From Bacteroidetes bacterium UBA7662 (GTDB lineage Bacteria > Bacteroidota > Bacteroidia > UBA7662), in NCBI GenBank assembly GCA_002483345.1, contig DLHS01000008.1:59609-123608 (forward strand): DNA of 64,000 nucleotides, written 5' to 3'. Within the stretch, counting starts at the first letter, position 1. The number at the start of each line of letters is the position of its first letter. Under the pieces are notes generated by a model. It was not told the DNA's origin. It did not search any database and was given only the letters and a program-made list of their open reading frames with translations. The translations under genes and the position numbers were made by a program. Below are positions 9,171 to 16,125 of the stretch, one piece after another.

Positions 9171-10409
9171 GTGAGAAGGGTCTGGCTCGAAAACCTACGC
9201 ATCGCCATCGATGCCATACGCAGCAATTTGTTGCGCACTGTCCTGACAGCGCTCATCATTTCCTTTGGCATCATGGCATTGGTTGGTATACTGACCTCCA
9301 TCGATGCCCTGAAGGCGTCTATAAACGACACTTTCACCAGTATGGGGGCTAACACCTTCACCATACGCAACCGTGGTCTCAATATTCAGTTCGGTGGTGG
9401 TGGTCGCAGGCCACCCCCCAAGCGGCCTATTTCCTGGCGGGATGCCGAAACTTTCAAAGAACGTTTTGATTTTCCTGCACAGATATCCGTAAGCGGACTT
9501 GTTTCCAGAAATTCCGTTATCAAAAACGCGGATAAAAAAACGAATCCCAATGTGGTAGTATTTGCCAGCGACGACAACTACCTCAGCACGGGTGGTTTTA
9601 TACTGGAACGCGGACGGAACTTCACCCCGGGCGAAATCCAATACGCCTCCAATGTCGTTTTGCTGGGGAAAGAAGTATCTGATCTCCTGTTCGGAGAGAA
9701 AGACCCGGAGGGTAAGCTTGTAAAAATAGGCAACGGGCAATACCGTGTGATTGGTATTGTTGCCTCGAAGGGATCCAGTTTCGGAGGTAACAGCGACCGC
9801 TCGGTGGTGATTCCGGTAACCAACGGACGGAGCTTTTTCCCCGATGCCAACCGTTCATATGTCATCAGTGTATTGGTTGGCAGTGCCGAGCTGCTGGAAC
9901 CCGCCACAGAAGAAGCCATGGGCACTTTCCGGGTAATCAGAAAAATGCGACCCGAGCAGGAAAACAATTTTGACATCACCAAATCTGACAGTTTTGCCAG
10001 CAGTCTGATAGAAAATCTCAGCTTTATCTCCGTGGCAGCCACGGCAATTGGTTTTATCACCCTGCTGGGCGCAGCCATAGGGCTGATGAACATCATGTTG
10101 GTTTCCGTTACAGAACGTACCCGGGAGATTGGGGTCCGCAAAGCCCTGGGTGCCAATCAGGAGACCATCCGCCAGCAATTTCTGTTTGAAGCCCTGGTGA
10201 TAGGTCAATTGGGGGGTGTTCTGGGTATTATACTGGGTATACTGATTGGCAATCTGGTTGCCCTGGTAGTTGGCGCCGGTTTCATCATTCCCTGGGCCTG
10301 GATTGCGGCAGGTGTATTTTTATGTCTGGTGGTCGGGCTTGTATCTGGCTATTATCCAGCTGCTAAGGCTGCGAGTTTAGATCCGATTGAAGCTTTACGT
10401 TACGAATAG
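9171..10409 (+). CDS. MacB/FtsX-family ABC transporter permease
   Basis: A 412-residue permease with the MacB plan: one N-terminal membrane segment (about 20-42, LLRTVLTALIISFGIMALVGI), a large periplasmic MacB-PCD domain to about 285, and three C-terminal membrane segments forming the FtsX domain, with RTREIGVRKALGA before the last two. The start is GTG: the N-terminal sequence RRVWLENLRIAIDAI directly precedes the first membrane helix as in relatives, and no ATG lies upstream in frame. No ATPase or membrane-fusion gene adjoins it, so its nucleotide-binding partner is encoded elsewhere. Substrate unknown; relatives act in mechanotransmission, lipoprotein or peptide export. Confidence 0.9.
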   Translation: MRRVWLENLRIAIDAIRSNLLRTVLTALIISFGIMALVGILTSIDALKASINDTFTSMGANTFTIRNRGLNIQFGGGGRRPPPKRPISWRDAETFKERFDFPAQISVSGLVSRNSVIKNADKKTNPNVVVFASDDNYLSTGGFILERGRNFTPGEIQYASNVVLLGKEVSDLLFGEKDPEGKLVKIGNGQYRVIGIVASKGSSFGGNSDRSVVIPVTNGRSFFPDANRSYVISVLVGSAELLEPATEEAMGTFRVIRKMRPEQENNFDITKSDSFASSLIENLSFISVAATAIGFITLLGAAIGLMNIMLVSVTERTREIGVRKALGANQETIRQQFLFEALVIGQLGGVLGIILGILIGNLVALVVGAGFIIPWAWIAAGVFLCLVVGLVSGYYPAAKAASLDPIEALRYE

Positions 10410-10433
10410 GAACTTTTTATTCATTCCTTCCTT

Positions 10434-10441
10434 TATATTTG
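10434..10441 (+). promoter_or_regulatory. Candidate -7 element for tRNA-Cys
   Basis: TATATTTG matches TAnnTTTG and ends 16 bp before the mature tRNA 5' end. The -33 position holds only a T-rich tract (ACTTTTTATT), so the match is half-complete. Confidence 0.5.
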
Positions 10442-10457
10442 CACTCCTGACAATCAG

Positions 10458-10531
10458 GGTCGGATGGCCGAGTGGCTAGGCAGAGCTCTGCAAAAGCTCC
10501 TACAGCGGTTCGAATCCGCTTCCGACCTCCA
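10458..10531 (+). tRNA. tRNA-Cys (GCA)
   Basis: A 74-nt cloverleaf with acceptor stem GGTCGGA/TCCGACC, anticodon loop CTGCAAA (anticodon GCA), T-arm GCGGTTCGAATCCGC and encoded CCA. The discriminator base is U73, the identity base of cysteine tRNAs. Confidence 0.96.
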
Positions 10532-10558
10532 AACAAAGCCCCTTTTTGGGGCTTTGTT
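10532..10558 (+). terminator. Intrinsic terminator after tRNA-Cys
   Basis: An 11-bp perfect stem (AACAAAGCCCC/GGGGCTTTGTT) with a TTTTT loop, beginning directly after the tRNA CCA. The downstream T-run is short, but the stem is very stable. Confidence 0.8.
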
Positions 10559-10621
10559 ATTTACCATAATCCGGAAGTACGACAGCCTGTTTTCAGCTTA
10601 TTAAAACCTGATGCTGCATAA

Positions 10622-10646
10622 ACAAAAAAACCGCCCGAAGGCGGTT
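10622..10646 (-). terminator. Intrinsic terminator after the small lipoprotein
   Basis: Stem AACCGCC/GGCGGTT at 10629-10646 with a CGAA loop, followed on the minus strand by a T-run (complement of the A-run at 10624-10630). It lies 16 bp past the lipoprotein stop. Confidence 0.8.
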
Positions 10647-10662
10647 CAAAAGCAGCTATTTC

Positions 10663-10902
10663 TTACTTGAGGTTACAAGTTGTAGTAATGCTCATATCAC
10701 CATTGGTAGAGGTCTGTTTCAAACCATCGCAGGATGTCTCAGCATCCGATTTTTTAGCGTTAAAATTTGTGGTAGTGGTAGAACGGTCGATTTCTGTACC
10801 GTCTTCAGTCATTACGGTTACACATTCGCAAGTGTAGTCTTTTTTACAAGATACAGTCGACAAACCAGCCAAAACGAGGCAGACAAGGAGGATTTTTTTC
10901 AT
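10663..10902 (-). CDS. Small lipoprotein, cysteine- and threonine-rich
   Basis: I do not recognise a family. The 79-residue protein has a clear lipoprotein signal: MKKILLVCLVLAGLSTVSC, with lipobox Cys19 followed by KKD. The mature part of 60 residues is hydrophilic, rich in Thr/Ser, and has four further cysteines (CEC near the start, then one in TSCDG and one in TTCNL), enough for two disulfides in the periplasm or at the surface. It stands alone, with its own terminator, between tRNA-Cys and a DoxX-type gene. Its length and complete signal peptide argue for a real gene despite its size. Confidence 0.75.
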   Translation of the reverse strand: MKKILLVCLVLAGLSTVSCKKDYTCECVTVMTEDGTEIDRSTTTTNFNAKKSDAETSCDGLKQTSTNGDMSITTTCNLK

Positions 10903-10967
10903 AGATTTATTAATTTGAGTTAAACAATAATAATAATCAATCTGAAAAGAGAAACCTTTTTATCGAT

Positions 10968-11900
10968 TTATTTTTCCCGAAGCAGCCTTTCGATAAAAAC
11001 CGGATCGAGACTGTTAAGGGTTAATGTTTTCCTTATTATCCCTTTTTGAACGATATAAATAGCTGGCAGATGGGTACCGCTGAGCTTGAGAAAAGGTTCA
11101 GCCCTGAGCATCAGATAAGGATAGGCTGCTATGCCGTATTTTTCCATAAAAACATCATTTTCGGCACTGTCTCCATTGATGATCAGGAATACGGGAATGC
11201 CTGAAAAACCGGCCTGCATTTCACCCAAACGTGTCGCAGCCATTTGACAATATTTACAGCTTTGGCTAAGCATTACGATCAGACAGCCCTCCTGTTCAAA
11301 ATTGAATTGAACACGGCTGTCTACCGCCCTTATCAACTCACTGCGGAATCTGATTTTTTGATCCAGTACTGTATTTCTTTTCAGGAACGTCCCTTCTGCC
11401 ATGCTAAAATAAGCGGTTGCCAATGCCAGAACTGCCACTACCGTTGAACCGATGACCGGATACCGCCAGACAAAGTGGGTGTGCCTGTGAAACTGCTGAA
11501 GTAAAAAAAGCAAAAAACCTGTCACCAGATTTTTCAGGATGGCCTCCAGCGGACTGAAAGGCAGTGCCTCTCCCATGCAGCCACAATTGATATCATTGCC
11601 CCGCAGATACCACAGCTGTGCCAGATAAACGGTAAAGAGCAACAGCAAAAAATACGTCAGTCTTTCAATTGATTTGTTTTTCCAGGGAATCACGAGGAAA
11701 TAACCAGCCAGAAAAAACTCGAGGAAAATAAAGCCAAACCCAACCAAAGCCGACCAATGCCATCCCAATGGGGTGGTTTCGATGATTCGAAGCTCGAACA
11801 TGGCAAATCCAGCGGATTTGGCAAAGGCACTGTATGCAAAAAGTACGGCCAGTGAAAGCCGGATGGCCGTGTACAAAATCTTCAGTATCATGGAGCACAA
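10968..11900 (-). CDS. DoxX/MauE-like membrane protein with C-terminal thioredoxin-like domain
   Basis: A 310-residue protein in two parts. Residues 1-175 carry about five membrane helices with the DoxX/MauE pattern (SAFAKSAGFAMFELRI at the end of helix 1; a conserved NCGCMGE loop between helices). Residues 190-310 form a thioredoxin-like fold with a CKYC redox motif (LSQSCKYCQMAATRL) and a cis-proline region near THLPAIYI. It resembles Bacteroidota proteins of the BT_3928 type. MauE/DoxX proteins assist disulfide or quinone chemistry at the membrane, so a role in periplasmic thiol-disulfide exchange is likely but inferred. Translation could also start at Met4. It lies 65 bp upstream of the small cysteine-containing lipoprotein and may share its transcript. 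Confidence 0.82.
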   Translation of the reverse strand: MCSMILKILYTAIRLSLAVLFAYSAFAKSAGFAMFELRIIETTPLGWHWSALVGFGFIFLEFFLAGYFLVIPWKNKSIERLTYFLLLLFTVYLAQLWYLRGNDINCGCMGEALPFSPLEAILKNLVTGFLLFLLQQFHRHTHFVWRYPVIGSTVVAVLALATAYFSMAEGTFLKRNTVLDQKIRFRSELIRAVDSRVQFNFEQEGCLIVMLSQSCKYCQMAATRLGEMQAGFSGIPVFLIINGDSAENDVFMEKYGIAAYPYLMLRAEPFLKLSGTHLPAIYIVQKGIIRKTLTLNSLDPVFIERLLREK

Positions 11901-12048
11901 AATAGTACAGAGATAGCTGAAACCAGCAATGCCAGAACCAAAATCAATCTGTACCGCACCTTAATAACCCATCCATCTGATTTTACCTTCAGCATGTCCT
12001 TTTCAAAATACTCCGGAAAGCCCTAACTTTCCGACAAACGAAAAAGCC

Positions 12049-12579
12049 ATGGCCATCCGAGCACCCTTTAATCTCCAGCAGTGGATCAAAGAAAACCGCC
12101 ATTTGCTCAAACCACCGGTTGCCAACAAAAATCTGTATCCGGAAGGCAGCGATTATATTGTCATGATTGTCGGCGGCCCCAATGCCCGTAAGGACTACCA
12201 CTACAACGAAACGGAGGAGCTTTTTTACCAGTTGGAGGGGCAGATAACAGTCCGGATTCAGGAGGATGGTACCCCTCGTGATATTCGCCTCGGACCGGGA
12301 GACATGTTTCTTTGTCCTGCCAAAACCCCGCACTCACCTGTCAGAAATGAGGGTTCGATAGGCCTTGTCATAGAACGGGTAAGAGAAGACAAGGGCTATA
12401 CCGATGGCTTGTTGTGGTTCTGCGAAAATTGCAACCATCCGCTGCATGAGGCCTATTTCGAACTGAAAGACATTGAAACTGATTTTCTGCCCCGTTTTAA
12501 AACTTTTTATGCTTCCGAATCGATGCGTACCTGCAAAAAATGCGGGACGGTGATGGAAGCAGATGCCCGGTTTGTATAG
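12049..12579 (+). CDS. haaO: 3-hydroxyanthranilate 3,4-dioxygenase
   Basis: Opens the ring of 3-hydroxyanthranilate to 2-amino-3-carboxymuconate semialdehyde in the kynurenine pathway. The 176-residue protein has the bacterial form's layout: a single cupin with Fe(II) ligands in HYNETEELFYQLEG (His and Glu) and in CPAKTPHSP (His), and a C-terminal rubredoxin-like metal site with two CxxC pairs (CENC and CKKC). The start MAIRAPFNLQQWI is typical. A TAACTTTC element at 12024-12031 with TTTC 19 bp before it is a weak promoter candidate. It is the first gene of the kynurenine block, followed by the ACMSD gene that uses its product. Confidence 0.95.
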   Translation: MAIRAPFNLQQWIKENRHLLKPPVANKNLYPEGSDYIVMIVGGPNARKDYHYNETEELFYQLEGQITVRIQEDGTPRDIRLGPGDMFLCPAKTPHSPVRNEGSIGLVIERVREDKGYTDGLLWFCENCNHPLHEAYFELKDIETDFLPRFKTFYASESMRTCKKCGTVMEADARFV

Positions 12580-12618
12580 GAAACACGGGGTACACGGAGG
12601 GCACAGAACGGCGAAATC
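12580..12618. repeat. Degenerate CACGGAG/CACAGA intergenic tract
   Basis: After the haaO stop the sequence runs through loosely repeated CACGG/CACGGAG/CACAGA words (AACACGGGGTACACGGAG, then GGCACAGAACGG). It resembles the words in the inverted repeats around the GxxExxY gene about 1.2 kb downstream. It could be the remnant of a related element without its gene. Confidence 0.4.
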
Positions 12619-12680
12619 ACGGTTTTGACTGCATGTTTATTGGTGCACGCTTAGCCCGCATACGCAGGCTTAAATCAACT

Positions 12681-12709
12681 TTGAATCTTAAATTTTGAAT
12701 TTTGAATCT
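12681..12709. repeat. TTGAAT short tandem words before the ACMSD gene
   Basis: TTGAATCTTAAATTTTGAAT followed by TTTGAATCT: three TTGAAT words within 29 bp. The last one supplies the apparent TTG start of the ACMSD gene. Low-complexity intergenic text of this kind is common in Bacteroidota. Confidence 0.5.
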
Positions 12710-13751
12710 TCATCACCCCTACGGCCACAGTGAGCTGACCATCGACATACACACCCACATCATGCCGGAGCATTTGCCCAGGTGGGCGGATAAATTCGGC
12801 TATGGCAGTTTTGTGCACATGGAGCATATTGAGGGCAGTTGCCCGAAGTGCGCCAACATGATGCAGGGAGATAAGTTCTTCCGTAAGGTGGAAGAGAATT
12901 GCTGGTCGGGCACAGCGCGACTGGCAGAAAGTAACCATCAGGGCGTTCATGTTCAGGTGCTGAGCACCATTCCGGTGTTGTTTCACTACTGGGCTAAGGG
13001 CCGGGATGCCCTGGAGACCTCCCGTTTTCTGAACGACCATCTTGCAGGTGTGGTGGCTACCAATCCCAAACGATTTGTCGGATTAGGCACTTTGCCGCTG
13101 CAGGAACCGCAGCTGGCCATTCAGGAACTTGAAAGATGTATAAATGAACTGGGCTTTGCCGGAGTAGAGATTGGTTCGCATGTAAACGACTGGAACCTGA
13201 ATGCGCCAGAGCTTTTTCCCGTATTTGAAGCAGCTGAGAAACTCGGGGCCTGCATTTTTGTACACCCCTGGGATATGATGGGTAAAGACAAGATGACAGA
13301 TTACTGGCTTCCCTGGCTGGTAGGCATGCCTGCCGAAAGTTCACTCGCCATCTGCTCTATGATATTCGGAGGCATTTTCGAACGATTGCCAGGGCTGCGG
13401 GTAGCCTTTGCCCATGGCGGAGGCTCTTTCCCTGCGACTATTGGCCGAATAGAGCATGGATTTAAGGTAAGACCTGATCTGGTTGCCAAACACAATCCCG
13501 TAAATCCCAGAGATTACCTGGGTAAATTCTGGCTTGACAGCCTCGTTCACGACCCTTTGATGCTCCAATACATCACCGATCTGGTCGGGCAGGAGAAAGT
13601 GGCAATGGGTACCGATTACCCTTTCCCGCTGGGCGAACTTGAGCCTGGTAAGCTCATTCACGAAATGGCGTGGACTCAGGATAAAAAGGACTGGCTGCTG
13701 CATAAGTCAGCGCTCGGCTTCCTGCAGCGGGAAAAATCGAGTTTCCTGTAA
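12702..13751 (+). CDS. 2-amino-3-carboxymuconate-6-semialdehyde decarboxylase (ACMSD)
   Basis: Decarboxylates the product of HaaO, diverting it from spontaneous quinolinate (NAD precursor) formation towards 2-aminomuconate catabolism. The 349-residue protein is an amidohydrolase-fold TIM barrel: HTH metal ligands at the N terminus (TIDIHTHIMPEHLP), further ligands in FAHGGG and the catalytic Asp in GTDYPFPLGE. The start is uncertain: a stop codon (12696-12698) is two codons upstream, no ATG precedes the essential HTH motif, and TTG at 12702 is the only plausible start, without a visible ribosome binding site. The upstream sequence is low-complexity repeat, so insertion may have changed the original start. 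Confidence 0.9.
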   Translation: MNLHHPYGHSELTIDIHTHIMPEHLPRWADKFGYGSFVHMEHIEGSCPKCANMMQGDKFFRKVEENCWSGTARLAESNHQGVHVQVLSTIPVLFHYWAKGRDALETSRFLNDHLAGVVATNPKRFVGLGTLPLQEPQLAIQELERCINELGFAGVEIGSHVNDWNLNAPELFPVFEAAEKLGACIFVHPWDMMGKDKMTDYWLPWLVGMPAESSLAICSMIFGGIFERLPGLRVAFAHGGGSFPATIGRIEHGFKVRPDLVAKHNPVNPRDYLGKFWLDSLVHDPLMLQYITDLVGQEKVAMGTDYPFPLGELEPGKLIHEMAWTQDKKDWLLHKSALGFLQREKSSFL

Positions 13752-13766
13752 ATAATCCCGCATCTT

Positions 13767-13806
13767 TTAACGCAGATTACACAGAGCTCTTGGAGTTTCG
13801 CAGAGC
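13767..13806 (+). repeat. Left arm of 40-bp inverted repeat around the GxxExxY gene
   Basis: Begins TTAACGCAGATTACACAGAG and continues through GAGTTTCGCAGAG. It matches the reverse complement of 14211-14250 at 32 of 40 positions; the outer 16 bases are identical. It starts 16 bp after the ACMSD stop. Confidence 0.85.
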
Positions 13807-13826
13807 AAGGGTTTCCTTTGGAAATT

Positions 13827-14219
13827 ATGCAGAATGATGCCCTTAACGACCTTTCATTTAAAGTAATTGCAGCTGCCATGGAAGTCCATTCACAGGTAGG
13901 GCCTGGCATGCTTGAATCTGTTTATCAGCACTGTCAGGAGGAGGAATTGCGATTACGAAAAATTCCTTTTTTGAGCCAGGCACCTCAGGCAGTAACTTAC
14001 AAAGGGAGAATGCTGGATAAAGTTCTTATCCTGGATTTTCTTGTTGCAAATATCTTAATTATAGAGATAAAGTCACTTGAAACCATCTTACCTGTTCACG
14101 AAGCTCAATCGGTCAGTTATCTTCGCATGTCCGCAAAACCTCCAGGACTGCTTGTTAACTTCAATGTGGCCTCTTTAAAAGATGGCATCAAAAGAAAAAT
14201 CAACAGCAAACCTCTGTGA
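13827..14219 (+). CDS. GxxExxY family protein (PD-(D/E)XK nuclease-like)
   Basis: A 130-residue protein with the family-defining G27-x-x-E30-x-x-Y33 (GPGMLESVY), then D70 and E80-x-K82 (LDFLVANILIIEIKSLE), which fit the D...ExK core of the PD-(D/E)XK superfamily. ATG at 13827 is preferred to an in-frame TTG at 13818. The biological role of this family is not established. The gene is bracketed by a 40-bp imperfect inverted repeat: the right arm begins inside the last codons and contains the stop TGA. It lies between ACMSD and kynU and is unrelated to their pathway, so it looks like an inserted mobile or selfish unit. I infer mobility from the layout; no transposase is present. Confidence 0.88.
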   Translation: MQNDALNDLSFKVIAAAMEVHSQVGPGMLESVYQHCQEEELRLRKIPFLSQAPQAVTYKGRMLDKVLILDFLVANILIIEIKSLETILPVHEAQSVSYLRMSAKPPGLLVNFNVASLKDGIKRKINSKPL

Positions 14220-14250
14220 AACTCTCTTAACTCCGTGTAATCTGCGTTAA
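14211..14250 (-). repeat. Right arm of 40-bp inverted repeat around the GxxExxY gene
   Basis: Reads CCTCTGTGAAACTC and ends CTCCGTGTAATCTGCGTTAA, the near-exact inverse of the left arm's outer end. It includes the GxxExxY stop codon (14217-14219) and ends 4 bp before the kynU ATG. Confidence 0.85.
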
Positions 14251-14254
14251 ACCC

Positions 14255-15544
14255 ATGGAAGACAACAAATTCAACCTGAATAAGGCTAAGGAACTTGATC
14301 AACAAGATATATTATCTTCATTCAGGTCGCTTTTCCACATCCCCCTTCATCAGGGAAAAGAGGTGTATTATTTCACAGGCAACTCTCTTGGCCTCATGCC
14401 CCGGAGCGTCCGTCAGTACCTCGAAACGGAACTGGAAAGCTGGAGCACCCATGGTGTGGAGGGGCATTTCCGGGGTACAAATCCCTGGATGCATTATCAC
14501 AAGTTGTTTACCGACAAAGCCGCCCGGTTGGTTGGGGCACTCCCCGGCGAGGTGGTTGTGATGAATACGCTCACAGTTAATCTGCACCTTGCCATGGTGA
14601 GTTTTTACCAACCCAAGGGACAACGTTACAAAATCATCATGGAAGGAGGCGCTTTCCCTTCCGACCAATACGCCATGGAAAGTCAGGTTCGCTTCCACGG
14701 ACTTGATCCTGACCAAAGTATCATCGAGCTTGTTCCCCGTCCCGGCGAATACAACCTTCGTACCGAAGATATCCTTCACACCATTCAGGAACATGCAGAA
14801 GAAACAGCCCTTATCTTGATGGGAGGCGTTAATTATTATACCGGACAGTTGTTCGATATGGCTGCCATCACGAACGCGGGACATGAGGCCGGTGCAAAAG
14901 TGGGTTTCGATCTGGCACATGCTGCCGGTAATGTCCCGTTGCGACTGCATGATTGGGGGGTTGACTTTGCCGTATGGTGCAGCTACAAATACCTGAACAG
15001 CGGCCCGGGAGGTCCCAGCGGCTTTTTTGTGCATGAAAAACATGCCAACAATCCCGCCTTACCGCGCTTCGCAGGTTGGTGGGGGCATCGGGAAGACGAG
15101 CGGTTTCAAATGAAAAAAGGCTTTCAGCCCATGTCAGGAGCAGCAGGCTGGCAACTGAGCAATGCGCAGATAATGGCCTCTGCTCCTCACCTGGCGTCCC
15201 TCGAAATTTTTGAAGAAGCCGGCATGCATAACCTGAGAGAAAAATCACACCGACTTACCGGCTATCTGGCCTTTCTGCTGGATGATTTACAGGCAAGATA
15301 CCCCAACTGCGGACTTGAGATTATCACACCGAATACCCCCGAAGAGAGGGGTTGTCAGCTATCTGTTTTTGCTGCCCGAAACGGGCGTAAAATTTTTGAT
15401 TACCTCACAGAAAACGGCGTAATAGCAGACTGGCGGGAACCGGATGTGATCCGGGTAGCACCCGTGCCTTTGTACAACAGATTTGAAGATGTGTTTTGGT
15501 TGGTAAAACTGCTTGAAGATGGCATTAAACGATTCAACCACTAA
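14255..15544 (+). CDS. kynU: Kynureninase
   Basis: PLP enzyme that cleaves kynurenine or 3-hydroxykynurenine to (3-hydroxy)anthranilate and alanine. The 429 residues show the fold-type I signature: TGNSLGLMPR near 41-50, DLAHAAGNVPL with the PLP-binding Asp at 219, and the Schiff-base lysine K245 in WCSYKYLNSGPGG. Full length for the family. The ATG follows the right arm of the GxxExxY inverted repeat by only 4 bp, so its leader is made of that repeat and no Shine-Dalgarno is visible. Its 3' end overlaps the next gene (tag) by 26 bp. It supplies 3-hydroxyanthranilate to HaaO. Confidence 0.95.
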   Translation: MEDNKFNLNKAKELDQQDILSSFRSLFHIPLHQGKEVYYFTGNSLGLMPRSVRQYLETELESWSTHGVEGHFRGTNPWMHYHKLFTDKAARLVGALPGEVVVMNTLTVNLHLAMVSFYQPKGQRYKIIMEGGAFPSDQYAMESQVRFHGLDPDQSIIELVPRPGEYNLRTEDILHTIQEHAEETALILMGGVNYYTGQLFDMAAITNAGHEAGAKVGFDLAHAAGNVPLRLHDWGVDFAVWCSYKYLNSGPGGPSGFFVHEKHANNPALPRFAGWWGHREDERFQMKKGFQPMSGAAGWQLSNAQIMASAPHLASLEIFEEAGMHNLREKSHRLTGYLAFLLDDLQARYPNCGLEIITPNTPEERGCQLSVFAARNGRKIFDYLTENGVIADWREPDVIRVAPVPLYNRFEDVFWLVKLLEDGIKRFNH

Positions 15545-16115
15545 CCGTGGATGCAGTTGGCCGGGTAACGACCCTGTCATGCAGGCTTATCACGATACAG
15601 AATGGGGTGTCCCGGTCCATGACGACCGTAAACACTATGAATTTCTTGTCCTGGATGCCGCTCAGGCAGGTCTGAGCTGGAGAACTGTGCTGCACAAAAG
15701 AGATGGATATCGTAAGGCTTTTGCAGATTTCGATTTCAGGAAAGTTGCAGATTTTACAGAAGCAGATGTAGAACGGCTATTACAGGACACAAACATCATA
15801 CGCAACCGTCAGAAAATTCAATCGGCCATCACCAATGCCAGGGCTATGATTCGTACCATAGAAATCCATGGGAGCTTTGATGCTTTCATCTGGCAATTCA
15901 CAGGGCACAAAACACAGGTAAATCACTGGGAACACAACCATCAGATACCGGCAACCAGCCCTGCCTCTGATGGCATGAGTAAAGCGTTGAAAAAGCTGGG
16001 GTTTTCATTCTGCGGCAGTACCATCTGTTACGCCTATATGCAGGCGGCCGGTATGATAAACGATCATGTAACTGCCTGCAGCCGACACAGCCAACTCGGC
16101 CGTATTCTTCCTTAA
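15519..16115 (+). CDS. tag: DNA-3-methyladenine glycosylase I
   Basis: Removes 3-methyladenine from alkylated DNA. The 198-residue protein begins with the family signature CSWPGNDPVMQAYHDTEWG, has the central LSWRTVLHKRDGYRKAF and IIRNRQKIQSAI regions of the helix-hairpin-helix fold, and ends with the zinc-binding stretch NDHVTACSRH. I prefer ATG at 15519 over a TTG at 15513; both lie within the end of kynU in another frame. Its place between kynU and kmo is not metabolic; it is probably a passenger in the operon. Confidence 0.93.
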   Translation: MALNDSTTNRGCSWPGNDPVMQAYHDTEWGVPVHDDRKHYEFLVLDAAQAGLSWRTVLHKRDGYRKAFADFDFRKVADFTEADVERLLQDTNIIRNRQKIQSAITNARAMIRTIEIHGSFDAFIWQFTGHKTQVNHWEHNHQIPATSPASDGMSKALKKLGFSFCGSTICYAYMQAAGMINDHVTACSRHSQLGRILP

Positions 16116-16125
16116 ATTAGTGCCT

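Noticed and set aside
13767..14250. CRISPR array or insertion sequence around the GxxExxY gene
   Set aside because: There are only two inverted arms with no spacer-repeat alternation, and no transposase frame lies between them.
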